From: Echinarachnius parma
Lineage: Eukaryota; Echinodermata; Echinoidea; Clypeasteroida; Echinarachniidae
Reading direction: 5' to 3'
NCBI GenBank assembly: GCA_037951105.1
Contig: JBAMJV010001364.1
Span: forward strand, 186,001 to 250,000
DNA: 64,000 nucleotides
Shown: positions 1-11,900 of the stretch, piece after piece
Layout: each line of letters opens with the position of its first letter
Position numbering within the stretch: position 1 is the first letter of the stretch
The notes under the pieces: generated by a model
Told to the model about the DNA's origin: nothing
Databases searched by the model: none
Seen by the model: the letters and a program-made list of their open reading frames with translations, nothing else
Made by a program: the position numbers and the translations under genes

Positions 1-4
1 CCCT

Positions 5-345
5 ATTAAAGGGAGCCAACACCCACAAATAATATTCTCTATTATGAAAGGTAATAGTTTTAGTAGTCCATTCCACCAACAAGTACAGACAAATAGGTTT
101 CCAGACAAATTATATACTTACACAGTAATTGGAGAACTCATCACTATACTAAAGTATGTGTTCATGGGTTTGCAAAAGAAGACTATGAGGCCCCTGTTGG
201 TTCTGTGTGGTTATATTAATTGTACCGTTTATGAATTACACAACCCTTCTTGCAAAGCGTTGGACATCTATTTAATATCAAACAACAGTACCAAAGAATA
301 TAAGCCTGTGTTCTTTGCATGGTGATGGTTCTTTGCATTCAAATA
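5..345. repeat. MITE family with TTAAAGGGxACCACC-type ends, copy 1
   Basis: Shares blocks such as TGAATTACACAACCC, TTGCAAA and the TTTGCATGGTGATGG end with copies at 18348-18775, 23704-24124, the split copy around 12786-13850, and fragments at 61070-61150, 61250-61345 and 61820-61870. Ends are inverted (TTAAAGGGGACCACCAGG against GGTGGTACCCTTTAA in the 23.7-kb copy). No coding capacity. Confidence 0.7.
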
Positions 346-1610
346 ATGTATTAATGAGCATATTGCCACTCTACTTTGCCTGGTTACTAAGAATAATTAT
401 GCTCAACTTAATGCGACACTTTCCAAGGACTTTTGGATCTACTGTAAAGGTTGTAATTGTCCCAAATGTTGTGCCCATTTTATGAAATTCTAAAACCTGC
501 CCCAAAAATACATGATTTTCTTGTGCATAATTTGAAAGGGTTGAAAGTCGAAACCAGGAGGCAAACTTCTATTTGCAAGGATAATTTGTTTGCATTTTGG
601 GGGCTTGTCTTTTTATAGGTCAGTACAACAAAAAATTGCACGAGAATACATATCGTTAACATTATTATCTATTACGAGATTTTGTTATAGTTTTTACATG
701 TGTAGTGACTAAACTCATTTTGTATGTCTGGGGAAATTTAAAATGTACATTGTAATTATGTACATGTATAATATTGTTTTGTAACATACATGTGTAGTAT
801 AGGTAAATAGTGCTTTATACACTAACTGATTTCTAAATAATCAGAATTAGATACTGTGTTAGTAAATAAACCATACATTTGATATGTTATTTTAATAACA
901 TATTGTTAATCAATACATCGCATATTATACATCAATATAAAAAGGTTTGAAATCTATTTTGCCTAATATAATAAGCTTTACACTAGTATTACCCCCAATA
1001 TAGGCTAACAAATGAGCAAGGACCTTGGTTTGAAATTAGCGTATTATACACTAGATTTATATACAAATTATGCGAGATGCTATATGATTGGTACATGCAC
1101 TCTACCAAAGTTGTTACACTGGTGGGCACGTCAAGGCATTGTGTGATGTAACTCCAAAGCAATTATATTTACTATTTTTATTACATTTTTTCATTCAAAA
1201 TGTATTTCATTATTGCCGTAAGACACATGTGAAAATAAACTGCCTTGCAACAGTACATGCCAAGGACATTTGTACTGTTTTTGTCAGCGTATAAATTCCA
1301 ATTTTCACCGTTTTATGTTCTTATTCAATACTTGTGATCGTTAATTGTGTGTTTATTTAATGTTACTTCATGCCATGTTGTTTATGCTTGCTCGTATTTT
1401 TATGTTAACTTTAAGAATGTTTTTATATTCATGTTATTGGCAGGAGAGAAATACATTTTTTATTACGAATTGGAATTTGTTGTTCTAGCAGAGTATTTCC
1501 TCTTATTCTAAATTTTCTAGAAAACAGGATGTTGCACACAAAAACATTGTCACATATAAAGTAAATTTACAGTATGAGAATGGAACTGGACCTGCGAAAT
1601 TACCTCTATA
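346..1610. other. AT-rich intergenic stretch with no supported gene
   Basis: Low-complexity AT-rich DNA with TACATGTA motifs. Short ORFs lack any coding signature. Nothing else recognised. Confidence 0.6.
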
Positions 1611-1960
1611 TTAGACCGTGGGCCGAACCGTGAAAATCGTCTTATTTCTTGACTTTCGTGCCTCACCTCTGGTATCTACCTGAATTTGGGCATGGGGGTA
1701 GTGAAAAAAAATCACTGAACACAAATTTAAATGTCGTCAAGCTCAAAAGATGCACTTTTTTTTTCTTCAAAAAGTGGAAAAAACTTGATTTTTGTTGTTG
1801 TACAACACTCTGAATAATAATCTGATGCTCCATTGAACCACTGCTTGACGAGTTTCGGAATGTTATTATATTATATTTATGCACAACATATGTAAAAATA
1901 AGATAGATATGCGAGGTGAGGCACGAAACAAACGAATTTCGACCGACGGCCCGTGGTCTA
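1611..1960. repeat. Foldback MITE with TTAGACCGTGGGCC ends
   Basis: Terminal inverted repeats TTAGACCGTGGGCCGAACCG and CGACGGCCCGTGGTCTA, flanked by TA. A related half-element is at 54180-54345, inside a larger foldback. About 350 bp, non-coding. Confidence 0.75.
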
Positions 1961-1967
1961 TATCAAG

Positions 1968-2240
1968 TTTAAAGGGGTAGTACAGTTTTAGTAAGGCTGA
2001 GCTTTAGTAACCAAAACCTGCACAATAACATTACAAACTAATAGTTATAACCACCATAACTCGGCCCAAAAAGCTTCTTTTTTTTTAATAAAAAAAAAAT
2101 CATGAAATAAATCTGGGCCCCAGATTTATTCTGATCCGATATATTTACTGATTTTGATCAAATAAAGTTTATTCTGTCATTAAAATAGTATGCTCTTTAA
2201 AATTTTACTCATTTTTTTATTATCTCACAAAATATTAAGA
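1968..2240. repeat. Fragment of TTAAAGGGRTAGT MITE family
   Basis: Contains the block TTTGATCAAATAAAGTTTATTCTGTCATT shared (in part) with copies at about 4850-5439 (inverted) and 24348-24814. The 24-kb copy shows TTAAAGGGATAGTTGAGT and CAACACTACCTTTAA ends. Confidence 0.65.
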
Positions 2241-2251
2241 ATATATACATG

Positions 2252-2789
2252 TACATGTATCCCGGGGGGGGGGGGGGGGGCACTCAAATTATTTATTGAC
2301 GGGGGTGTGCCGCACGGAACTCTGAAATGGGGGTCTGAAGAGCTGACTACAAGCACAAAATATAGGGTCTTTGGAGCTACAAAAACCTTGAAATGGGAGT
2401 TAAGGGGTCTAAGGAGCATACTAAAACTACAAAATACATAGACTTGGAGCTACCAAAGACCTATACAGAAACCCTCAAAAAGGCTCAAATGGTGGTCCAA
2501 GGAGCTAAACTGGAAGAAGAATAACGGGACTTGCCGCTACTCAAACATAGCCAAGTCATTCCGGGGGTCTATGGAGCCGAACTAGAAGAATAATAATAGA
2601 CTTGGCGCTACTCAACTACCTAGCCAAGTCATTCCGGGGGTCTATGGAGCGGCAATTTTTGAAAATCGGGTATCTTTAGAGCTGCGATCGGGTGTGAAAA
2701 AGGGGTTCTTTTAAGCGGCACATACCCGTCCAACATTACACATGAGTGCCCCACCCCCCCCCCCCCCCCCCCCCCCCCGGGACATGTAT
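2252..2789. repeat. Element whose inverted ends carry poly-G/poly-C tracts
   Basis: Left end TACATGTATCCC followed by about 18 G and CACTCA; right end TGAGTGCCCC, about 25 C, then GGGACATGTA. The ends are inverted repeats about 35 bp long. Inside, a GGGGTCTATGGAGC-type unit of 70-90 bp recurs about four times. No coding frame. Confidence 0.7.
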
Positions 2790-3940
2790 ACCAAAACTGA
2801 ATTACTCCTATATCAAGTTCCACTTTCCACTGAATGGACATTTTGCGGCTTACCTACCATTAGTGCATGCAGAACAGATACTCGGAACAAACTCACACAA
2901 AAAAAAAAAATTCTGAATATTATCTTTATAGCACCATTATTGTGTTTGTATTTATCTATCATTATCATGATCCACGATCATACAATTATCCCTTGTAAAA
3001 CATACAGACACATATTAGAATACAGTGTACAGGCAAGATGGAAAAAGAAATGCATAATTAGCTGTATGTTTATCATAGCAGCTCCTTGTGAACAAAATTC
3101 AGAATTCTCAATAACATCCACATACTAATCCTTCAGATTTTACATGCAAAATACACATGAGAGAATACAAAATAAAAACTACACATGCAGAAACAGACTA
3201 CAAAGTATATAAATGTTTACATGGAATAATTAACGTACATAGCTGTTTACAACACGCATAGAAGGGATTATACATATTCACCTTGCATATTATACTCCAA
3301 AAGAACATTATATTTTAGCCATGATATACATGTATTGAATACAAACCATTTAACCAATTCAAGATTCAGGGGGCGTTTCACGAAGATCCCAAGTTCCATA
3401 TAACAAGGTAAATTTAATGGACCCAAGCTAGGTGCTAGGTGCTCGTTATAATGAAGTTTCACTGTATTTGTTTGTAATTCATAACATTTGTGGATGAAAT
3501 TTGTTAGGCAATACAGTGAAAGCTTGGTATCACTCCTGAACACCCACAGTATCCTGAAGAGGTAAACACATCCATAAGAAAAAAAAGATGATTTGAGAAG
3601 ATTACATTGTATTTTGGCAAATTGAAAGCACAATATGGCATTAAAAAAAATACTGAATGGAAGACCATGATTCATCTCTTGAAATTAAATTAATATATTA
3701 GATTACAAACTTTTGTATAATACAATTTACATTATACATTGTTAAATGCATGGAAAGAAAAGTTATTGTCAATTTTTTGATTTTAGTGGCTTAATTTTGT
3801 GCGTCATTGAAAACTAATCAGTTATGATTTTATCATGGTTGAACATTTTGTAATGTCTCATATTAAGACCCTCACATATATGATATGTGTTATCATAAAA
3901 CCTACACAGTGGCTTTTAATCGATGTGCATACTTGCATAG
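2790..3940. other. Intergenic DNA with a partial TACAGTGGAACC-type MITE
   Basis: A fragment at about 3375-3475 (TGCTCGTTATAATGAAGTTTCACTG) belongs to the MITE family complete at 52.6 kb. The rest is AT-rich with no supported gene. Confidence 0.55.
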
Positions 3941-4321
3941 TTAAAGGGATCTAGTAACTTTGTTGACATGTGCAAAAAGTGATGAATGTTTGATACAATG
4001 TATATTGTTGTTATCTGATATGTCCACAGGGTATTGTGTGAAAATTTCATGTCAAATGGACGTTATATGGCCGAGTAATGAGCAAAAATGCAATGTGATG
4101 TTCACAAACTCATTGCACTCACTTTGTACAGTTTTCGCGATCCGTTGGATTATTTAACATCTGAACACTTCAATCGTACATATCTTTTAAACGAAAGGGA
4201 AATTTGAAAAACCGAAACCTGTCCCATGATTTTATTGTTAATACGAATACAAGGTATGAGGGAACCGCTAGAATTCCAATTGGATTTTGAGGATTTGGAC
4301 AATGTTACCAAGTCCCTTTAA
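3941..4321. repeat. ~385-bp MITE with TTAAAGGGAYYTAGTAAC ends, copy 1
   Basis: Begins TTAAAGGGATCTAGTAACTTTG and ends ACAATGTTACCAAGTCCCTTTAA. Other near full-length copies: 11506-11901, 22093-22488, 32727-33114 and 47811-48190 (the last two inverted), plus a fragment at 6440-6485. Ends and TTAA-like flanks suggest a piggyBac-type non-autonomous element; that class is inference. Confidence 0.8.
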
Positions 4322-4849
4322 TGTCAAATCCATTGACACCCATCACCAGCTGGCCTGAACACAATGATAAAAAAGTCCTCTTTTTCATAAGTGCAACTTT
4401 GGTATTCACAACAGAACCATTGCACACATATATACAATGTATTCAATACACACAAGAAGCTACACATATTTCAGCCTAAAATTATGAGATATTACATATA
4501 TAATAATCAAATAATATAAACAAATGAAACAATTATATAATTTCCACTGATTATATATATCTCACCATCTTGAACCAGAATATTAGAGAATAATGACATT
4601 TTCAGGATTGAAACTTGGATATGTGCAATTAAACCATTGCAAAATATACATTCAATAATCATTACAAAATACATTCACTTCAGCCTACCCATCTAAAAAA
4701 TTCTAGAAGCAGTTTCCCCACCTTCAACTTGCTTTTAATTATGTTCTATACACATTAAAACAGAATTTCATAATAATATTTCCAATATTTGCCCTGTAAG
4801 CAAGGGAGGTGCATCATCCAAAGTCACTTGTAGTACGGGCTAATCCCAA

Positions 4850-5439
4850 TCATTACATACAACATGGAGACTGCCATTTGAGTTTTGGTATAGAGGGCGC
4901 TACACAAAATAATTTTTTTGTGAGGTAATGAAAAACTGAGTGCCAAATTCGAAAGAGCATACGGTTTTAATGATAGAATAAACTTTATTTGATCAAAATC
5001 GGTTCAGAAATGGCTGAAATATCCATAAACATAACCATTTGTAATACTTGTGGGGCCCCACAATTATTCGAGAATTTTGAACCAGCCGTTAAACATATTT
5101 TTAAAATGCTTCCTCTTTTCAAACATTTACAAAAGAGGTTTTTAAATAGTTGTTGATTATCTCTCTTTCTAATCACTATTACAACAAAACACCACATGCA
5201 CAATTTTTTATTCAAAATGGTTGAAACCGATGAGTGTTTAGAGAGCGCCCTCTTGAGTTTTAACGGCTCTTTTTGAATGATAACAGGCTTTTTACTTAGT
5301 CATTAGTAATTTTAAATTCTTTTTGAGCATTGTGGAGTTATATCTATCAGTTTGTTAAGTAATTGTGCAGGTTTGAGTTACTAAAATTCAGTTTGACCAA
5401 AACTGTACTCTCTTTACCAGAACTCAACTATCCCTTTAA
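4850..5439. repeat. TTAAAGGGRTAGT MITE family, inverted copy
   Basis: Right end ACTCAACTATCCCTTTAAAC is the inverse of the left end at 24348. The interior shares AATAAACTTTATTTGATCAA and CGGTTCAGAAATGGCTG with the 24-kb copy. Left boundary uncertain. Confidence 0.65.
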
Positions 5440-5649
5440 ACTTGGATTTTTGTTCGCGCTAAATGTGATGTCAATCATGAACAAATAAGCTCCACCTATT
5501 TTTGTTAGCTCGAATGGTTTGTGCACAAACAAAAGGCTGATGATGGACGATGTTCCTCGCTTGCTCATAGGGCAAATGTTGGAAATATTTGCATGAAAGT
5601 CTTTTTCAACGTGTAGAGAACATAATCAAAAGTAAACTGAACGTGACAA

Positions 5650-5885
5650 AACGTCTCCTTAAACTGAATAGTTCACAAACTAATGAAACAACAATTTCCA
5701 CTGATTATTACAGCTCGATGTGCTGAACCACAATATTATGTTTTTTTGTTGGTCCTTGCCTCCTCCAGACTAATTACATCACCATTCAATTGTCAGGATT
5801 GAAACTTGGCTATTTGCAATTAAACCATTGCAAAATATACATTCAAATTAAATCATTTTTAAAAATACATGCACTCCAGCATACT
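5650..5885 (-). pseudogene. Downstream duplicate of the 3' end of CREC exon 7 and its UTR
   Basis: The segment repeats the end of exon 7 (CAGCACATCGAGCTG matching the codons for QHNEL) and the following UTR. It also contains a small piece of the EF-6 coding part (DDVISLEEA-like, at about 5755-5800). A third, more decayed copy of the UTR part is at about 4510-4700. The copies follow the stop codon of the functional exon and would be 3' UTR or downstream DNA. Confidence 0.6.
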
Positions 5886-5935
5886 CATCAGAAACATTAA
5901 CTGAATAGTTTACAAACAAATCGAAACAATGATTA

Positions 5936-8900
5936 TTACAACTCGTTGTGCTGAACCACAATATTAGGGTTTCTGTGGAAGTGGGTGTGTTGGTCCTGGC
6001 CCATGAAGAGCGCCTCGCTTTGCAACGCCTCGTCCAGACTGATGACATCATCACCATCCAAGTCTGTCATCGCTAGCAGGTGGTCCACCTAAAAAATAAA
6101 CAATAATAAGAGTATGTAATAGATACACAGTAGAAACATATAGGCCTATTAAATATGTTGGTCCCATGCCCGTGAAGGGTGCCTCACTGTGCACTGTGCA
6201 GTGCCTCCTCCAGACTTATTACATCATTACCATCCAGATCTGTCATTGCCAGCAAGTGGTCCACCAACAGTACACAAATCAACCAAGCTAATTTTAAGTG
6301 GAAAATCGAACAAACAATAATAAAATACATATTACAGTGAAACCTCATTATAACGAGCACCTCAGTCAATATTCATGACATACATTTTATACCAAGATAT
6401 TTTTTATCAAATCACTCAATGAAATTATAGAGATCACAGATATACACATTTTTGCTCATGTCGACAAAGTAACAAGATCCCTTTACAGACCATATAATAA
6501 CCCTACTGTGATTGCTTTATGTTCGCTTGGTCTACACTCAGTTGGTCTACAAGTCATTTGGTCTACTACCTGATGCCTTCAACTTCAATTTCCCGAAATC
6601 CAAACACGATTCCTAACCCAACGCATAACCCTAATTCAAACCCCTAAGCCTAATCGTAATCCCTAATTATAATCATAAGCCCCCGAATTTATAATTTTTC
6701 TAGTAGACCAAATGGGAGTAGACCAAATGGCTGCAGACCAATGTGCAAGTTACCCTGTGTATACAATTACCTCTCTTTCTGCTTGTTGCCTGAATGATTG
6801 CTCTTGTGATTCCAGGTCAAAGATTTCTGAACCTTCCAGCTTGCCATTCCCATCCTGGTCCAGCTCCGTCTCGAACATATTCTTCTCTTCTTGTATCCAC
6901 TCTGGTAGATCATCTTCATCGTCTGAAAAAGGGAAGTCATAAATAAACTATTTAACCTGTTCCCTTCGATATTCTAAAATCTACATAGACTTTGTATACA
7001 ACCCATCCGGTTCCCATAGTCAAGGGGTTATTAAGTAAAGCTTTTTGATATACTAAAGGCACTGTAGATTGAATCTTCATTCCACTTTGTGCGTGTGTAT
7101 CATTTAAAACCAATAACACCATTGGGCAGGTCGAAATGATGTTTGATCATTTATGTAATCAGCCCAAATCATCACAAATCCAACTGGGTACCAAGTAAGA
7201 TCCGTCAATCAATCTATAATCTGTGTTCACGGATCTTGTCTTCTGTGAAAACTTTGTAATAAAAAAGAAAGAAACATACAAACAAAAGTGCTTAAAAAAG
7301 AAAAGATAATGTCTAGATATTAAATATAACTTACCTCCATTTGTATTAAAGTCTCCAAGAAATTCAGATATCTCAATTCCTCCGTCACCGTTTGTATCAA
7401 AATCTTCAAGAGAATCCATAACTACAACTTTCTGCAATGAAGGAAACAGTGAATGGGTATCATAATTCAGAGAATCTAAAAAGATGTGATCATGGCCCCA
7501 ATATCTTAAGGGCACACAATTTTACTTTTAGACAGCCTTTTGTTATATTTAATGGAGAATAAATTTGTATCAAATGCAGATAAATATGCAATGAATTACA
7601 GAAGATAGCATTTTGTATTCATAGGAACAATCTAAGAAATAAGCAAGCATATATTCACACTTTAAAATGTTTATATAGTGAAATTGCATTACAACAAGCA
7701 CCTTAACCCTAAAAGGGCCGGGCTATTTGAGGTCTTCAGCAGGCCGGGGGGGGGGCCATTATGGCCCCCCCCCTAAGATCTCGGCCGCAGAGCGGCCGAT
7801 CGCCGTGAAAATTTGCACGCATGATAAGTGAAGTGTATAGAATACAATGGTAATTTTTTTTAAATTTGAAAAATTTATTAATTTGCATATTTATGGTAAT
7901 TTATGCAAATAAGTCATGAAATTCATATTTTTACCCATAAATCATATATTATTCATAATTAAACTCTGGTTTTCACTACATATATTCTTTTGAGCATGTG
8001 GAATAATAATACGACAAAAAAATTAGGAAGAGCCAGGTTCTTCCTTATGTTTTCTATTGTTTTGATAATTTCTTATGTATTTCTTTGTTTTTTAAAACTT
8101 ATGTCAGTATTTTAATGTTTTTGTTGTTTATTTTATTTCGAACTATAATTTAAGTATTTTGAACCCCCAAAGCAACATATAAATGTAAACAACACTGAAT
8201 AACCAATGATAAACCTCATTTTACGAAAATTGATATTTCCATATGTTTTGTACACAAATCACGAAATTGAGCGATTTTCGAGCTGACATGCATAGACAAA
8301 AGGTCACGTGACTTTGTAACGGTATGTCCGATTTTCGAAATTTTTGTTTTAAAATGTGCGCAAGACCCGAAAGAAAAATGTCACGGAGCAGCGGCGCGTC
8401 ATCTTACAGCGTTTTGGAGCAATACAAAAAATCGCGGAGGGGGGGGCCATTATGGCCCCCCCCCGGCCCTATTAGGGTTAATATAGGTCCATTGAATTAC
8501 TTTGTTATATACTAGATATTTTGTTGTATCAGGGCTTATAAACAATAACATACATAGAACCTGGACCTGTAAAAAATAGCTTGCTTTACTAGGTACGCTG
8601 TTATAACAGAGCTCGCAATAAAGATGTTCCACTGTAAATGTATACTTTACCTCCATTTCTCTGAATAATCTTGGATTGTGGAACAAATGATACTCCTCAG
8701 CATTCAGAAAGAAATCGCCATCTCGATCAGCCAGGTCATATGCTCGCTTTGACCTCTTTATATACTGCAAATAAAATCAAATATATAGAATAAATGTAAA
8801 TATGTAATTAATAACATATCCTACCCTAACAGCTGTGGTTTTGTGATTTTGAATACAAAATTGATACTGTTTTTATTTATGTCAAATATTGTATATGTGT

Positions 8901-11900
8901 ACTTTTTTTTGTTATACAACAGGACCATATTGTAAAACAGTGTATATATAGTGACCATGTCATCCTGTATAAATATATTCAATTAAATAAATAAATACTG
9001 GATTTTGCAATTTACAATCAATTTATAACAAATGATTTAAAGATAGTTTGTCAAGAGTTAAATGTTAGACAGTCAAATATTCTAATGTTAGGGTTTTCAC
9101 CAGCTATTTTATAGGTGATGAAACACATTATTTTGTTCAGTAGGAGTTGAGGTTGATTAATTGAAGCTAGAGCAAGAAAATAGATCTCCACCCAGGACTC
9201 GACACTAGTACTTGCCTGCTTGCCCAGGGCAGACCTTAAACATTGACGTTGGGCAAGTAAAATATCATAACTGGGCCCTGTTTCAGAAAGAGATACTACA
9301 ATCGATTGTAAGTTACAATTAATTGTAAGTCAGAAAATTTGCGCGTTTCAACCATTCAGTTTTCGCGCATTTAGAACACATGACCCGATTTATGATAAAT
9401 TGTAAACTTATAATCGATTGCATCTATGTGGTTGCTCGAACATCTCTGTTCAACTATGAAAGAAAACTGTAATTCCTACATGCATGTAAGTCTCATCTAG
9501 AAATAAGTGAGAAATTGCCAGAGCAGATCATGCTACCTTTTCTTTTGTTACGCATTTGTTTTTCGAGCAAGTCAGCTTTATGTTTGGGCAAGGAAGTAAA
9601 ATTTGACTCGCCAAAAGGAGCAAGTAGAACAAACAGTTAGTGTGGAGACAGTGTGGCAGCTACGGGGGGGGGGGGGGGGGGGGGGGCCTGTGCGCCTCCA
9701 GTAATTTGGAAAAAATAAAGAAATACATGAGGTGTGCCCCCCCCCCCCCCCCCCCCCCCCTCCGCAATCAGTCTAATCACACTATTTGTGTGTCTTATTT
9801 ATCCAGGTTAACCGCTTCAGTGCTTTTGCTCTCCGTTCTCCTAGAGGGGCCTGCATCTAATATAATTATTTTCAACTCGGCCATTGGATACACATCCGCA
9901 CTATATTGTGCACTCTCTCCACTCCCAGGGGAGAATTCCAGCAGGTGCTACTTTTATAGCGCATTCATGCTTTACAAAACCTCATTCATGCCAAGAAGTA
10001 CCCATTATTGCACCTGAGCGGGGAGCAGCAATGTGGATTAAAATGTCTTGATGAAGGACACAAGTCGATTTGGGTTCAAACTCGGCTCCCGTGCTTTGCA
10101 GTCAAGCGCCTATCCGATCGTGCCACAACACCTCCACTGTGTGAAGGCTTGCCTCACCTTGGTATACTCTTGTTGGTTCTCCTGGTCCTTACCGGGTAGA
10201 TAGCCATAGACGTGGTCATGATACTCAAACATGATACTCAAAGGATACCTTCCCAGCCAGTAAATTTTGTTGTTTGGGCAAGTAAAACTTGAACATTCAT
10301 GATTTGACTTGCCCAGAGGGGCAAGTAGAACAACCAAATTAGTGTGGAGGCTTGCCTCACCTTTGTATACTCGATTGTGCTAGATAACTCGATCTGCTTG
10401 GCAAATTTCTCTCTCTTTTTCTCTCTTTTCTAGATAAGATTACATTTTTAGGGAATGTCAATTTTCTGTCGTAGTAGTTTAACAGAAATGTTAGTTGCCC
10501 AAACTAGACTTATTCGTGAAATTTGATTTACCCGATATCAATTTTTACTTGCAATAATGCTAGTGTTGAGCCCTGCATTAATTTTTTGATTTCACCTTTG
10601 CATACTCTTGTTGATTTTCCTCCTGATCCTCCCCGGTTAGATAGCCGTAGACGTGGTCGTGATACTCAAACCACGATACCTTCCCATCATGGTTGGCATT
10701 GATGTGTTCCATGCTTTTCACTGCGTCTTCTCTATCCGCAACTTTAGCTTTGAACATTTGAACATTCATGATTTTACTTACACAAAGGGGCAATTAAGTA
10801 GAACAAGAAATTAGTGTGGAGGCTTGCCTCACCTTTGCATACTCTTGTTGGTTCTCCTCCTGATCCTCACCGGGTAGGTAGCCGTAGACGTGGTCGTGAT
10901 ACTCAAACCACGATACCTTCCCATCATGGTTGGCGTCGATTGGTTCCATGCTTTTCATCGCATCCTCTCTATCGACGGTCATCAGGGCCTCAAACATCCA
11001 CTCACTCAGCTCATCTGATGAGGACAAATAAAATATATAAAAACATTCATTTTTGTATGCAACACTGAAGAAATCTTGGTGCATATACATAATTAATAAT
11101 TAAATTGCCCATAATGGTCAATTTTTCATAAGAGTCGCTAATCATAATGTGCAATTGGGGGGTCTTTTCCCTATTTATGTTATTCACAATAGAACAAAAA
11201 TGGTTGCTAGTATTCATAAATATTAGGGGTCAGTTCTCATAAATGTCATTGGATACAAATATTAGCAGGGTCAATTTTCATAATGCAAAGAGGGTTGTTA
11301 TTCATTATACAATATATTATAAGGTTTGCTATTCATGATGTACAAGGAAGGTTACTATTCATAATGTGAATGGAGGGTCATAATTTCAAAATCTAGGCCC
11401 AGTAGATACCAGCGTAGTTCTAACAAAGTGGGAAGTGATATTCCTGTGCACGTCTTGTGTAAATTGTGTAAATGTGTAAAATAATTATGAACTTCATTAT
11501 TCTTCTTAAAGGGATCTGGTAACTTTGTTGACATGTGCAAAAAGTGATGAATGGTTGATGCAATGTATAGTGTTGTTATCTCATATGTCCACAGGGTATT
11601 GTGTGAAAATTTTAAGTCAAATGGACATTGCATGGCCAAGTAATCAGCGAAAATGCAAAGTGATATTGGGTGATATTCACTAACTCACTGCATTCACTTT
11701 GTACAGGGATGAAAAACTCGCCCGGAGTTTTTCTTATCTGAATACTTCTATCGTACATATCTTTGTAACGAAAGGGAAATTTGATAAACCGAAACCTGTC
11801 CCATGATTTTATTGTTAATACGAATACAACAAGGTATGAGGGAACCGCTAGAATTAAAATTTTATTTTGAGGATTTGGACAATGTTACTAAGTCCCTTTA

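Noticed and set aside
6600-6680. Internal telomere array
   Set aside because: AACCCTAA motifs are few and degenerate and lie inside a TTGGTCTAC repeat element.
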